A DNA stretch of 64,000 bases from Caldimonas caldifontis (GTDB lineage Bacteria > Pseudomonadota > Gammaproteobacteria > Burkholderiales > Burkholderiaceae_C). Location: contig NZ_PSNX01000007.1 of the NCBI RefSeq assembly GCF_002930615.1, positions 1-64,000 of the forward strand, read 5' to 3'. Both the position numbers and the translations under genes were made by a program. How positions within the stretch are numbered: the first letter of the stretch is position 1; every line of letters starts with the position of its first letter. The notes below the pieces were generated by a model that worked only from the letters and a program-made list of their open reading frames with translations, searched no databases and was not told the origin of the DNA. Shown here one piece after another: positions 1-9,840 of the stretch.

Positions 1-112
1 GCCCTGCCCATGGGCTCTTGGAAACAGGGTGTGACAGACGCGCCGCCGTGGCCGCCGTTCGGGCCGTCAGGGCAGGGGTGGGCCCCTTGAGTGGCCCCCT
101 GAGTGAGGGGGG

Positions 113-991
113 TCAGAGCCGCTCGATCACTCGCATCGAGAAGTCCACGGCCTTCACGTCCTTCGTGAGCCGGCCGATCGAGATGCGATCGACGCCGGTG
201 GCCGCAATGGCGCGCACCTGGTCGAGCTGCACGCTGCCCGACACCTCCAGCAGCGCGCGGCCGGCGTTCAGCGCCACGGCCTGGCGCATGCGGTCGAGGT
301 CGAAGTTGTCGAGCAGGATGCTCTCGGCGCCGGCCAGCAGGGCTTCGTCGAGTTGCTCGAGCGTTTCCACCTCGATCTGGATGCCGATGCTGGCACCGGC
401 TTCGCGCACCAGGGCCTGGGCGTTGCGCAGCGCGGCCGTGACACCGCCGGCGGCGGCGATGTGGTTTTCCTTGATCAGGATGCCGTCATAGAGGGCCAGG
501 CGCTGGTTCTGGCCACCACCCACGCGCACGGCGTACTTCTGGGCCAGGCGCAGGCCGGGCAGGGTCTTGCGCGTGTCGAGGATGGCGCAGCCCCGCGGGT
601 TGGGCGAGGCGCCCTCGATGGCCTTCACGTGGGCGCGGGTGAGGGTGGCCGTGGCCGACAGCATCTGCAGGAAATTCAGCGCCGGGCGCTCGGCGGTGAG
701 CAAGGCGCGGGCGGGGGCCTCGATGTGGCAGACGACCGTGTTGGCCGCGACATCGGCGCCTTCCTCGACGGCCCAGCGCACGGTGATGACCGGATCGACC
801 GCGTGCATGCAGGCATCGAACCACTCGCGCCCGCACAGCACGGCGGCTTCGCGCAGCAGAACCCGCGCGCGCACCCGCTGCGCGGCCGGCACGAGCTCGG
901 CCGTCCAGTCGCGTTGTCCCACGTCTTCGAACAGCGCCTCGCGCACGTTGCGCGCCCGGGCCTCGGCCAGGGTTTCGTTGTGATCGAACAT
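113..991 (-). CDS. nadC: nicotinate-nucleotide pyrophosphorylase (carboxylating)
   Basis: Makes nicotinate mononucleotide, CO2 and PPi from quinolinate and PRPP, the third step of de novo NAD synthesis in the cytosol. The 292-residue product has the family length. Visible motifs are ERPALNFLQ near residue 100, DTRKTLPGLR near 140 and the substrate-binding stretch GGGQNQRLALYDGILIKENH near 157-177. The start at MFDHNE is chosen because longer readings run back into nadA and are not family-like. It lies 4 bases after nadA on the same strand, so the two are surely co-transcribed. nadB is not in the window. Confidence 0.95.
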   Translation of the reverse strand: MFDHNETLAEARARNVREALFEDVGQRDWTAELVPAAQRVRARVLLREAAVLCGREWFDACMHAVDPVITVRWAVEEGADVAANTVVCHIEAPARALLTAERPALNFLQMLSATATLTRAHVKAIEGASPNPRGCAILDTRKTLPGLRLAQKYAVRVGGGQNQRLALYDGILIKENHIAAAGGVTAALRNAQALVREAGASIGIQIEVETLEQLDEALLAGAESILLDNFDLDRMRQAVALNAGRALLEVSGSVQLDQVRAIAATGVDRISIGRLTKDVKAVDFSMRVIERL

Positions 992-995
992 GGGC

Positions 996-2108
996 TCAGG
1001 CGGCTCCGAGGTGGCGCACGAAACCCTGCTGCGGCTGGGCGATGGCCGAGGGGTTGCGGGCGACGAAGTCGAGCATGCGGTCGATGCAGCCCAGGGCCTG
1101 GCTGCGCACGGGTTCGGGCACGGTGATCTCGCCGGTGCCACCCTCCAGGCAGGCCAGCACGCCCTGGAGGGCGTTCATCGCCATCCAGGGGCAGTGCGCG
1201 CAGCTCTTGCAGGTGGCGCCGCTGCCGGCGGTGGGGGCCTCGATCAGCGTCTTGCCCGGCGCCAGCTGGCGCATGCGGTGCAGGATGCCGTTGTCGGTGG
1301 CCACGATGTACTCGGGGGCCTTGCCTTCCACCACCGCCTTGAGCAGCTGGCTGGTGGAGCCCACCACGTCGGCCTGCTCGACCACGCTGCGCGGCGATTC
1401 CGGGTGCACCAGCACCTGGGCGTTGGGATGCTCCTTGCGCAGCAGTTCCAGCTCGACGCCCTTGAACTCGTCGTGCACGATGCAGGCACCGTTCCACAGC
1501 AGCATGTCGGCGCCGGTTTCCTCCTGGATGTAGCGGCCCAGGTGTCGGTCGGGCGCCCAGAGGATCTTGTGGCCTTGCTCCTTGAGGTGGCGCACGATGG
1601 CCAGGGCGCAGGAGCTGGTCACCATCCAGTCGGCGCGGGCCTTCACGGCCGCACTGGTGTTGGCGTAGACCACGACCTTGCGGTCGGGGTGGGCGTCGCA
1701 GAAGGCGGCGAATTCGTCGGGCGGGCAGCCCAGGTCGAGCGAGCAGGTGGCGTCCAGGTCGGGCATCAGGACGGTCTTGTCGGGCGACAGGATCTTGGCC
1801 GTCTCGCCCATGAAACGCACGCCGGCCACGATGAGGGTGCGCGCGGTGTGGTCGCGCCCGAAGCGGGCCATCTCCAGCGAGTCGGACACGCAGCCGCCGG
1901 TCTCCAGGGCGAGGTCCTGGATGTCGCCGTCGACGTAGTAGTGGGCGATGAGCACGGCATCGCGCTCGGCCAACAGCTGGCGGATGCGTTCGCGGGTGGT
2001 TTCGCGTTCGGCCGGGCTCAGCGGCTCGGGCACCTTCGCCCAGGCATGGGCAGTGCAGCTCGCGCCCTGGGCGTCCTGGCGCGTGTAGTCGTAGATGACG
2101 GATTCCAT
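996..2108 (-). CDS. nadA: quinolinate synthase A
   Basis: Condenses iminoaspartate with dihydroxyacetone phosphate to quinolinate using an oxygen-sensitive [4Fe-4S] cluster. The 370-residue protein carries the expected conserved cysteines: in CSLDLGCP, in [11 protein letters not shown] and in the C-terminal [16 protein letters not shown]. Start MESVIYDY is preferred over an upstream in-frame start that would add ten alanine-rich residues. First gene of a nadA-nadC operon; nadC begins 4 bases after its stop. Confidence 0.95.
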   Translation of the reverse strand: MESVIYDYTRQDAQGASCTAHAWAKVPEPLSPAERETTRERIRQLLAERDAVLIAHYYVDGDIQDLALETGGCVSDSLEMARFGRDHTARTLIVAGVRFMGETAKILSPDKTVLMPDLDATCSLDLGCPPDEFAAFCDAHPDRKVVVYANTSAAVKARADWMVTSSCALAIVRHLKEQGHKILWAPDRHLGRYIQEETGADMLLWNGACIVHDEFKGVELELLRKEHPNAQVLVHPESPRSVVEQADVVGSTSQLLKAVVEGKAPEYIVATDNGILHRMRQLAPGKTLIEAPTAGSGATCKSCAHCPWMAMNALQGVLACLEGGTGEITVPEPVRSQALGCIDRMLDFVARNPSAIAQPQQGFVRHLGAA

Positions 2109-2202
2109 GGTGGCCAGGGCCGCCGGGGCGGCCCGCAAAAAATGAGGGCTCAGGCCTGCATGGTAGCCCAGCGGCCGCCGCGTCGCCGGCCCCGCAGGAG
2201 GC

Positions 2203-3540
2203 TCAGGCGAGCAGCTTTTCGCCGTCCATCACCCGGAAGCGGGCCAGGGCGAGGTTGGTGCGCTGCTTGTCGAGGACGACCAGCAGGAAGAGGTCGGCGT
2301 GGCTGTTCACGCAGCGCAGGATCTGCTGGCGCCGGCCGAGCGTGACGATGACTTCATCCACGCGGTCGCCGCCCATGTCGCGGGCCGCACGGCGATGCGC
2401 CTTGAGCACTTCGGTGGCCGTGGCGGCAGCCATGTCGAGCGACAGGTCGTCGATGTCCTCGGCGAGCTGCTGGCCCAGCACAAGGCCGGTGGTGACATCC
2501 ACCACGCAACTGCCGATCACGCCTTCGATGCGCATGAGCTGCTCGAGCACGCGCAGCACGCGAGCTTCGTCGATGGTGGTGCGCAGGCCATCGACCACCA
2601 GGCGGGCGGGCCCCAGTTCGCGCACCTCGGGCAGCGGGGTGAGGGCGGGGCGGTTCTCGGCGGACGAGGCGTCTTCTTCGACGGGGGCCTCGGGAATGAT
2701 GAGGTCGCCCACGCGGATGGGAAAGCCGCCGCCCGGCAGGGTGGGGGCGCGCAGCCGCGCCTCGGAGCCCTGGTGCAGGTGCTTCACGCGGTTCCAGGTG
2801 TTGAGCACCGAATTCCACACGCCCGAGGCGCTGGTCATGGGTTCGGTGCTGACCATCACGTTGAGCGAGGCGGGCCAGGCCACCGAGGCGATGTGCGAGG
2901 CCAGCGGCGCCACCGGGGCCGAGAGCAGGAAGAGCAGATGCGGACAGTGCCAGTTGTCGCCGTGAGAGGCGGCGTTGAGCGTGGCCACGATCTCGTCGAA
3001 GAGCGACTCGGGCATAGGCGCCATGATCACGGCCGTCAGGTGGCTGCGTTCCATCAGCGCGATGGGGATGGCCTGGGCTTCGGTGCTGGCGTCGCGCACG
3101 TCGGCCGTGTACACCTTCAGCGGGTCCTCCACGCGACGTGGCAGGGCTGTGCGCTCGATCAGGGCGATGGAGGCCAGCGTGCTCTGGTGGCGCAGGTGCA
3201 GCCGCTCGATGGGCTGGCCGGACGCATCGGACAGGGCTTTGACCACGCCGCCGGCCCACATGCGCGCCGGGTCGTGCAGGGTGATCTGCCGGGTGGCGCT
3301 GTCCATGTCGGCGCGCGCGGCGGCCATGTGCTGGCGGATGGCTTCGGCGGGCGAGCCCACGATGAAAAGGTCGCGCGTGTGCTTGTCGACCATGTGCCCG
3401 CGGTCGTTGACCTCGGTGGCCGTGCTCTCGAGGATGGCAGTGGCGGCGAAGTCGGCGCCGTCACGGGCATTGGGTCGCCGTATGCTGCGCCCGGGCGTCG
3501 TGCCCAGGGGGTTCAGATCACCGAACAGGGAGGTCAGCAT
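2203..3540 (-). CDS. large protein with C-terminal roadblock/LC7-like domain
   Basis: A 445-residue soluble protein with no signal peptide or membrane segment. The last ~120 residues (from about [19 protein letters not shown]) read like a roadblock/LC7 fold, a small domain used by bacteria in dimeric regulators of Ras-like GTPases and polarity systems. The first ~300 residues match nothing I recognise; they include [17 protein letters not shown] and a region rich in hydrophobic beta-like segments. No GTPase such as MglA is adjacent, so a partner is not evident. Transcribed alone, after nadA on the same strand. Function unknown; the domain call is by eye. Confidence 0.6.
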   Translation of the reverse strand: MLTSLFGDLNPLGTTPGRSIRRPNARDGADFAATAILESTATEVNDRGHMVDKHTRDLFIVGSPAEAIRQHMAAARADMDSATRQITLHDPARMWAGGVVKALSDASGQPIERLHLRHQSTLASIALIERTALPRRVEDPLKVYTADVRDASTEAQAIPIALMERSHLTAVIMAPMPESLFDEIVATLNAASHGDNWHCPHLLFLLSAPVAPLASHIASVAWPASLNVMVSTEPMTSASGVWNSVLNTWNRVKHLHQGSEARLRAPTLPGGGFPIRVGDLIIPEAPVEEDASSAENRPALTPLPEVRELGPARLVVDGLRTTIDEARVLRVLEQLMRIEGVIGSCVVDVTTGLVLGQQLAEDIDDLSLDMAAATATEVLKAHRRAARDMGGDRVDEVIVTLGRRQQILRCVNSHADLFLLVVLDKQRTNLALARFRVMDGEKLLA

Positions 3541-3657
3541 GGCGAGGCTCCTCGGGTGCGATGGATGAAGCCAGTGTAGGCGGCACTCCGGCCTCGTGCG
3601 AGCATCGATTTGTAAGGCCCTCGCGAACGGTCGGATCGCGACGATGGATGGCGTCGC

Positions 3658-4560
3658 TCAGGCGCGCCTGGGGCGTTGGGGCACCGAAGCAGCGCCGTGG
3701 GCCTGGGGGGCAAAGAGCTCGCGCGGCGAGCAGCCCATGGCCCGGCGCACCATGGCGCTGAAGGCGCTGGGGCTGTAGCCCAGCTCGCTGGCGATCTGGC
3801 CCATGGGCCGGCGCGAGGCGGCCAGCGAAACGGCATGCGCCAGCACCACCTGCTGGCGCCATTGTGTGAAGGTGGTGCCCAGTTCCTCGCGGAAGAGACG
3901 CGCCACCGTACGCGGGCTGGCGCCCGTGTCACGGGCCCAGGCCTCCAGGGTGTCGTGGCGGGTGGGATCGGCCAGCACGGCCTCGCACAGGTGGCGCAGG
4001 CGCTTGTCGTGGGGCAGGTCCACGCCCAGGCGCACGGCCGGGGCGCGTCGCAGTTCGTCCTGCACCAGGGCGCCCAGCAGGCGCTCGCGTGCCAGTTCCT
4101 CGGCGCTCAGGGGGGCGGCATTGTCGGGTCGCGTGTCCATGTCCAGCACCAGGGCGCGCAGCAGGCTCGAGACCTCCAGCACGCGGCAGTCGCGCCAGCG
4201 CGTCTCGTCCTCAGGCGCCACGCCGGGGCCGCAACGGCCCGGTGCCTGGTGGAGGTAGAGGGTGCGCAGGTCGGCGTCCTCCACCACGGTGACCGCGTGT
4301 TCGACGCCCGGCGGGATCCACAGCGCGCGCGACGGCGGCACGATGTAGCTGCCCTGGGCCACGGTCAGGCGGGTGACGCCGGTGGTGGAGATGGCCAGCT
4401 GGGCCCAGGGGTGGCTGTGGGGCACGACCTGGGTGTCGGCGCGCAGGTGGTGCAGCTTGGCCCGTACCGGGCGCTCGGGGCCGGGCTCGTAGAGGTGGGG
4501 CGTGAGCGGCCCCACGTAGGACAGGCCCCGGGTGGTGGGCGAGCGGGCTGGGTTTGGCAT
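3658..4560 (-). CDS. AraC-family transcriptional regulator with N-terminal cupin
   Basis: A 300-residue one-component regulator. Residues ~20-110 form a cupin-like sensor (HSHPWAQLAISTTGVTRLTV, then PPSRALWIPPGVEH) and residues ~200-290 carry the two AraC helix-turn-helix motifs, ending in a typical LGYSPSAFSAMVRRAMGCSPREL segment read in parts. It is divergent from the MFS transporter at 4626 with only 65 bases between starts, the usual arrangement for a local regulator controlling its neighbour and itself. The ligand is unknown. Confidence 0.85.
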   Translation of the reverse strand: MPNPARSPTTRGLSYVGPLTPHLYEPGPERPVRAKLHHLRADTQVVPHSHPWAQLAISTTGVTRLTVAQGSYIVPPSRALWIPPGVEHAVTVVEDADLRTLYLHQAPGRCGPGVAPEDETRWRDCRVLEVSSLLRALVLDMDTRPDNAAPLSAEELARERLLGALVQDELRRAPAVRLGVDLPHDKRLRHLCEAVLADPTRHDTLEAWARDTGASPRTVARLFREELGTTFTQWRQQVVLAHAVSLAASRRPMGQIASELGYSPSAFSAMVRRAMGCSPRELFAPQAHGAASVPQRPRRA

Positions 4561-4625
4561 ATTTGCGACAGAACTTGGCCTGCTATCGTAAACCTGCCGA
4601 GCCTGGCCTGCCTACCATCAGGGCC

Positions 4626-5891
4626 ATGAGCACGATGACTTCCGGCGCCCCGGGCGCCCCCCCGCTTCGCCAGGACGCCCGCACCATCAGTCTGGTGGGG
4701 CTGGCCCATGGCACCTCGCACTTCTTCCACATGCTGCTGCCGCCGCTGTTCCCGTGGCTCATCAGCGACTTCAGCCTGAACTACTCGCAGCTGGGCCTGC
4801 TGGTGTCGGTGTTCTTCATCATCTCCGGCGTGGGCCAGGCGCTGGCGGGCTTCCTGGTGGACCGTGTCGGTGCGCGCCCCGTGCTCTTTGCGGCGCTGGC
4901 CTGCTTCGTGGCGGCCGCGCTCGCCGCAGCCTGGGCGCCGAACTATGCCGGCCTGATGCTGGCTGCGGCCCTGGCCGGTCTGGGCAACGCACCTTTCCAC
5001 CCGGTGGACTTCACCATCCTGAACAAGCGGGTGTCCCAGCCCCGGCTGGGGCATGCCTTCTCGGTGCATGGCATCACGGGTAACCTGGGCTGGGCGGCAG
5101 CACCCGTCTTCATGGCCGGCATCACCACCGCCACGGGCTCTTGGCGCCTGGCCTGCGCGGGGGCGGCCCTGCTGGCAGCACTGGTGCTGCTGATGATGGT
5201 GTGGCACCGCGAGGCGCTGGACGATCGCCAGGGTCAGTGGGCCAACCCGGCCAAGCCGGTGGCGCCGGGGGCAACGCCGGAACACCCCATGGCCTTCCTG
5301 AAGCTGCCCTCGGTGTGGCTGTGCTTCTCCTTCTTCTTCTGGACCACCTGCGCGCTGAGCGCCATCCAGAGCTTTGCGAGCCCGGCACTGCAGACGCTCT
5401 ACGGCCTGCCGCTGGCGGTGACGTCGCTGGTGGTGACGGGCTACATGCTGGCCGGCGCGGCCGGCATGGTGATCGGCGGCTTCCTGGTGGCCAAGGTGGA
5501 CCGGCTGGAGCGCACCATCGCCGTGTGCCTGGTGGGCTCGGGGGTGCTGCTGGCCCTGGTGGGCCTGGGCTGGCTGCCAGGCACGGTGGCGGTGCTGGTG
5601 GCAGCGGTGGCGGGCCTGGGCACGGGCATCGCCGGACCTTCGCGCGACATGCTGATCAAGCGCGCGGCCCCGCCGGGTGCCACCGGCCGTGTCTATGGCA
5701 CCGTCTATTCGGGCCTCGACCTGGGCTTTGCCGTGGCGCCGCCCCTGCTGGGGGCGATGATGGACCGGGGCGAGGCCTCCAGCATCTTCTACGCGGCGGC
5801 CTTCTCGCTGGTGTTTGCCGTGGTATCGGCCACCTGGGTGGGCACCCGCGTGGCAGCCAGCCGCAAGGCAAGCGTGGCGGCTGCGGCCTGA
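4626..5891 (+). CDS. MFS transporter, 12 membrane segments
   Basis: A 421-residue inner-membrane secondary transporter. The sequence shows evenly spaced hydrophobic segments, the family loop motif GFLVDRVGARPVLF after the second segment, and GGFLVAKVDRLERT in the second half. HGTSHFFHMLLPPLFPW at the start resembles fosmidomycin-resistance (Fsr)-like and related exporters, but the substrate cannot be assigned. I start at MSTMTSGAP; an upstream in-frame ATG at 4554 would lie inside the divergent regulator. Probably controlled by the AraC protein divergent from it. Confidence 0.8.
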   Translation: MSTMTSGAPGAPPLRQDARTISLVGLAHGTSHFFHMLLPPLFPWLISDFSLNYSQLGLLVSVFFIISGVGQALAGFLVDRVGARPVLFAALACFVAAALAAAWAPNYAGLMLAAALAGLGNAPFHPVDFTILNKRVSQPRLGHAFSVHGITGNLGWAAAPVFMAGITTATGSWRLACAGAALLAALVLLMMVWHREALDDRQGQWANPAKPVAPGATPEHPMAFLKLPSVWLCFSFFFWTTCALSAIQSFASPALQTLYGLPLAVTSLVVTGYMLAGAAGMVIGGFLVAKVDRLERTIAVCLVGSGVLLALVGLGWLPGTVAVLVAAVAGLGTGIAGPSRDMLIKRAAPPGATGRVYGTVYSGLDLGFAVAPPLLGAMMDRGEASSIFYAAAFSLVFAVVSATWVGTRVAASRKASVAAAA

Positions 5892-5898
5892 GCCGGAA

Positions 5899-6741
5899 TC
5901 AGGCTGCCAGCGCCATCGTCAGGCGCGGCGGCAGCACGCCGTGGGCGCGCCAGAACCCGTCGAGCACCTGCAACACCAGGTCGGGCTCTTCCAGCGGGCT
6001 GGCGTGGCCGGCGTCGGCCAGCACCACTTCATGCGCCGCCAGCGCGCGGGCAAGCGCATGCCCATGTGCGGGCGGGGCGGTGAGGTCGCGTCCGCTGCTC
6101 AGCACCAGGCTGGGCAGGCCGCGCAGGCGCTGGGCCTCGCGCAGCACGTCGCCGCGCTGCGCCACCATGCGCACCACCCCGCGCACCACGCCGGGGTCGA
6201 GCTTTTCGATCGCGCGGCGCCAGGCGACCACGGTGTCGCGGGCGTGGCGGCGGAAATGAGGGGCGAACATCTCGCGCGCGGCCAGGGCCGTGAGCGCGGG
6301 GTGAGGGCCCAGCAGGCCGGCCAGGCGCGACAGGACCAGAAAGCGCAGCCGCCGCCCCAGGTCTTCCCGGCTGCCGCTGGTGTTGAGCAGGGCCAGCGAG
6401 CGCACGCGCGTGGGATGGGCCAGGGCGTAGCGCAGGGCCACCATGCCGCCCAGGCTGAAGCCGACCAGGTTCACGCGGTCGAGTTGCAGCGACTGGCACA
6501 CCGCATGCACGTCTTCCACCAGACGGGACAGATCCCATCGGGTCTGGTGCGGGCCGGTGCTGAAGCCGTGGCCGCGCCAGTCCAGCCGCAGCACGCGGGC
6601 GTGGCGGGCCAGCGCATGGGCCTGGGCCTCGAACAGCGAGGTGTCGCACAGCATGCCGGGCAGCAGCAACAGGGGCTCGCCCTGGCCGATGTCGTCCACG
6701 CACAGCGTCACGCCGGGCACTTCAATGTGATGCAGGCTCAT
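5899..6741 (-). CDS. alpha/beta hydrolase
   Basis: A 280-residue single-domain alpha/beta-hydrolase. It shows the oxyanion segment LLLLPGMLCD, the nucleophile elbow GFSLGGM near residue 93 and a late histidine in DAGHASPLEEP. This pattern is shared by BioH-like and 3-oxoadipate enol-lactonase-like esterases; the substrate is unknown. Start MSLHHIEVPG is chosen because the longer reading overlaps the promoter region of the divergent TPP enzyme and adds non-family sequence. Convergent with the MFS gene, 7 bases between stops. Confidence 0.8.
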   Translation of the reverse strand: MSLHHIEVPGVTLCVDDIGQGEPLLLLPGMLCDTSLFEAQAHALARHARVLRLDWRGHGFSTGPHQTRWDLSRLVEDVHAVCQSLQLDRVNLVGFSLGGMVALRYALAHPTRVRSLALLNTSGSREDLGRRLRFLVLSRLAGLLGPHPALTALAAREMFAPHFRRHARDTVVAWRRAIEKLDPGVVRGVVRMVAQRGDVLREAQRLRGLPSLVLSSGRDLTAPPAHGHALARALAAHEVVLADAGHASPLEEPDLVLQVLDGFWRAHGVLPPRLTMALAA

Positions 6742-6874
6742 CAGGGCAGGGGGCGGGCGGAATGCGGGGCCATGGGGGAGGCATTCTGGGCCCACCAAGT
6801 TTGGCGTCAAGACATCACACCCTGAGCAGGGGGGCCGGGATAATCCGGCCATTCTGGACATCTGGAGTGAAGAC

Positions 6875-8608
6875 ATGAGCGCAACACCGGCTTCCCGCCT
6901 GGCGGGCCATGCCCTGGTAGAGGCCCTGGTGGCCCAGGGCGTGGACACCGCCTTTGGCGTGCCCGGCGAAAGCTTCCTGGCCGTGCTGGACGGCTTCCAT
7001 GAGCACCGCGACCGCATCCGCTTCATTGCCTGCCGTCAGGAGGGTGGGGCCGCCTTCATGGCCGAGGCCCAGGGCAAGCTCACCGGGCGCCCGGGCATCT
7101 GCTTCGTCACCCGCGGCCCCGGCGCCACCAACGCCAGCATCGGCCTGCACACGGCCTACCAGGACTCCACGCCGATGATCCTGTTCGTGGGCCAGGTGGG
7201 CAGCGACTTCCGCGACCGCGAGGCCTTCCAGGAAGTGGACTACCGCGCCATGTTCGGCCCCAGCACTGGCGGCTTTGCCAAATGGGTGGCCGAGGTGGAC
7301 CGCCCCGAGCGGCTGCCCGAGTACGTCGCCCGTGCCTTCCATGTGGCGATGCAGGGCCGTCCGGGCCCGGTGGTGCTGGCGCTGCCGGAAGACATGCTGA
7401 TGCAGTCCACCGACGCGCCCGTGTTGCCGCGCGTGGAGCCGGCCCAGGCCTGGCCCACACCGGGCGCGCTGCGTCGCATCCGCGAGATGCTGGTGGCGGC
7501 ACATCGGCCCTTGGTGATCGCGGGTGGCAGCGGCTGGACGCCGGCCGCCTGCCAGGCCCTGCAGCGCTTCGCCGAGGACTGGCAGCTGCCCGTGAGCTGC
7601 GCCTTCCGCTTCCAGGACCTTTTCGACAACACCCACCCGTTGTACGCGGGTGACGTGGGCATCGGCATCAACCCGAAGCTCGCGCAGCGTGTGCGTGAGG
7701 CCGACCTGATCCTCGCCGTGGGCCCACGCCTGGGCGAGATGACCACCGGCGGCTACACGCTGATCGAGGCGCCGCGGCCGCGCCAGCAGCTCATTCACAT
7801 CCACGCCGGGGCCGAGGAGCTGGGCCGCGTCTACGCCGCCGACCTCCTGGTGCAGGCCTCGATGGCCTGCGCGGCCCCGGCCCTGGCCAGCCTGGCAGCG
7901 CCTTCGCCATTGCCGTGGAGCGACTGGACGGCGGGTGCGCGCGCCGACCGCGAGGCCAACCGCGTCTCGACCCCGCCGCCCGGGCCCATGGACCTGGCCG
8001 AGGTGGTGAAAAGCATGCAGCGCGTGCTGCGCGAGATGGGCCGCAGCGACGCAGTGTTCACCAACGGCGCGGGCAACTACTCGGGCTGGCTGCACCGCTA
8101 TTGCGAGTACGGCGGGCTGGCCAGCGGGCAGCGCACCCAGCTGGCGCCCACCTCGGGCGCCATGGGCTATGGCGTGCCGGCGGCCATCGCGGCCAGCCTG
8201 CTGCAGCCCGGGCGCACGGTGATCAACATGGCGGGTGACGGCGACTTCCTGATGACCGGGCAGGAGCTGGCCACGGCCGCGGGCTACCGCAACGCACAGT
8301 CGGGGCCGCTGGTCGTGCTGGTGGTGGACAATGGCACCTACGGCACCATCCGCATGCACCAGGAACGCGAGTTCCCGGGCCGGGTGTCGGGCAGTGACCT
8401 GTTCAACCCCGACTTTGCGATGCTGGCCCGGGCCCACGGCTGGGAGGCCGCGCGCATCGACCGCACCGAAGACTTCGAGCCGGCCTTCCGCGCCGCGCTG
8501 GCGCGCCACACGCCCACGCTGCTGCACCTGAAGCTCGACGCCGAGGTCATCACCAGCCGCACCACGCTCAGCGCGTTGCGCGCCGCGGCCCAAGCATCGG
8601 GGGCCTGA
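6875..8608 (+). CDS. thiamine-pyrophosphate-dependent enzyme, acetolactate-synthase family
   Basis: A 577-residue protein with the three domains of the IlvB/BenF family: N-terminal TPP-binding domain with the catalytic glutamate in CRQEGGAAF (about residue 51), a central domain, and a C-terminal domain with the Mg-TPP motif MAGDGDFLMTGQEL followed by DNGTYG. Substrate is not predictable; no small regulatory subunit gene (ilvH) follows, which argues against biosynthetic acetolactate synthase. A GATAAT -10-like element at 6839 precedes it. Its stop overlaps the start of the flavoprotein gene (TGATG), suggesting translational coupling. Confidence 0.8.
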   Translation: MSATPASRLAGHALVEALVAQGVDTAFGVPGESFLAVLDGFHEHRDRIRFIACRQEGGAAFMAEAQGKLTGRPGICFVTRGPGATNASIGLHTAYQDSTPMILFVGQVGSDFRDREAFQEVDYRAMFGPSTGGFAKWVAEVDRPERLPEYVARAFHVAMQGRPGPVVLALPEDMLMQSTDAPVLPRVEPAQAWPTPGALRRIREMLVAAHRPLVIAGGSGWTPAACQALQRFAEDWQLPVSCAFRFQDLFDNTHPLYAGDVGIGINPKLAQRVREADLILAVGPRLGEMTTGGYTLIEAPRPRQQLIHIHAGAEELGRVYAADLLVQASMACAAPALASLAAPSPLPWSDWTAGARADREANRVSTPPPGPMDLAEVVKSMQRVLREMGRSDAVFTNGAGNYSGWLHRYCEYGGLASGQRTQLAPTSGAMGYGVPAAIAASLLQPGRTVINMAGDGDFLMTGQELATAAGYRNAQSGPLVVLVVDNGTYGTIRMHQEREFPGRVSGSDLFNPDFAMLARAHGWEAARIDRTEDFEPAFRAALARHTPTLLHLKLDAEVITSRTTLSALRAAAQASGA

Positions 8609-9840
8609 TGGCGCAACGTGTGGCGGTGGTGGGGGCCGGCCCGGCCGGCCTGATGGCCGCCGAGACACTGAGCCAGGCCGGTGTGGCGGTGGATGTCTAC
8701 GACCGCATGCCCTCGGCCGGCCGCAAGTTCCTGCTCGCCGGCAAGGGTGGGCTCAACCTCACGCATTCCGAGCCGCCGCAGGCCTTCCTGGGCCGCTATG
8801 GCGAGCGGCGCGCCGCTGTGGCCCCCTGGCTGGAGGCCTTCGGGGCCGATGCACTGCGCACCTGGGCCCAGGGCCTGGGCATCGACACCTTCGTCGGCAG
8901 CTCGGGGCGCATCTTCCCCAAGGACATGAAGGCCGCACCGTTGCTGCGGGCCTGGCTGCACCGTCTGCGCGAAGCCGGGGTGCGCTTCCACATGCGCCAC
9001 CGGTGGACGGGTTGGGCGGGCGAGCGTGGGCTGACCATGGACACGCCCACTGGGAGCACCGTGGTGCAACCCGATGCCGTGGTGCTGGCGCTGGGCGGTG
9101 GCAGCTGGTCGCGCCTGGGGTCGGACGGCGCCTGGGTGCCCTGGTTGGTCGAGCGCGGTGTGGCCGTGCAGCCGCTGCTGCCTGCCAACTGCGGTTTCGA
9201 CGTGGCGCCGGGCTGGTCCGAGCACCTGCGCAGCCGCTTCGCCGGCCAGCCCGTCAAGCCCGTGGTGCTGAGCGTGGACACCGGCCGCGGCGAACGCTGG
9301 GTGCGCCAGGGCGAATTCGTGCTCACGGACACCGGCATCGAGGGCAGCCTGGTCTATGCGGCGTCGAGCGTGCTGCGCGAGGCCATCGCGGTGCGTGGCT
9401 CGGTGGACATCCACCTTGACCTGATGCCCGACTGGCCGGCCGAACGGGTGCTGGCCGAGGTGGCGCACCCGCGCGGCTCGCGCTCGTGGGCCAGCCATCT
9501 GCAAAGCCGCCTGGGCCTCAAGGGCCTGAAGGTGGCGCTGCTGCACGAGGTGCTGGGCCCCTCGGCCAAGGACGAGCCGGTCGCCGTGGCGGCCACGCTC
9601 AAGGCCTTGCCCCTGCGCCTGGTGTCGCCACGCCCGCTGGACGAAGCCATCAGCACCGCCGGGGGCGTGGGTTTCGACAGCCTCGATGAGCACCTGATGC
9701 TGCGCCCGGTGCCCGGCGTGTTCTGCGCTGGCGAGATGCTCGACTGGGAAGCCCCCACCGGGGGCTACCTGCTCACAGCCTGCTTTGCCAGTGGCCGTTG
9801 GGCCGGTGAGGGGGCGGCGCGCTGGCTGGGCGCCGCGTGA
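8608..9840 (+). CDS. HI0933/BaiN-like NAD(P)/FAD-dependent flavoprotein (TIGR03862-type)
   Basis: A 410-residue flavoprotein. The FAD-binding Rossmann motif VVGAGPAGLMAAE is at residues 6-18, followed by the family segment SAGRKFLLAGKGGLNLTHSE near 35-55. The C terminus has the second FAD motif PGVFCAGEMLDWEAPTGGY. Members reduce unsaturated or aromatic compounds or have unknown roles. Start overlaps the TPP-enzyme stop. The 3' end overlaps the convergent esterase by 68 bases, a long tail-to-tail overlap. Confidence 0.8.
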   Translation: MAQRVAVVGAGPAGLMAAETLSQAGVAVDVYDRMPSAGRKFLLAGKGGLNLTHSEPPQAFLGRYGERRAAVAPWLEAFGADALRTWAQGLGIDTFVGSSGRIFPKDMKAAPLLRAWLHRLREAGVRFHMRHRWTGWAGERGLTMDTPTGSTVVQPDAVVLALGGGSWSRLGSDGAWVPWLVERGVAVQPLLPANCGFDVAPGWSEHLRSRFAGQPVKPVVLSVDTGRGERWVRQGEFVLTDTGIEGSLVYAASSVLREAIAVRGSVDIHLDLMPDWPAERVLAEVAHPRGSRSWASHLQSRLGLKGLKVALLHEVLGPSAKDEPVAVAATLKALPLRLVSPRPLDEAISTAGGVGFDSLDEHLMLRPVPGVFCAGEMLDWEAPTGGYLLTACFASGRWAGEGAARWLGAA

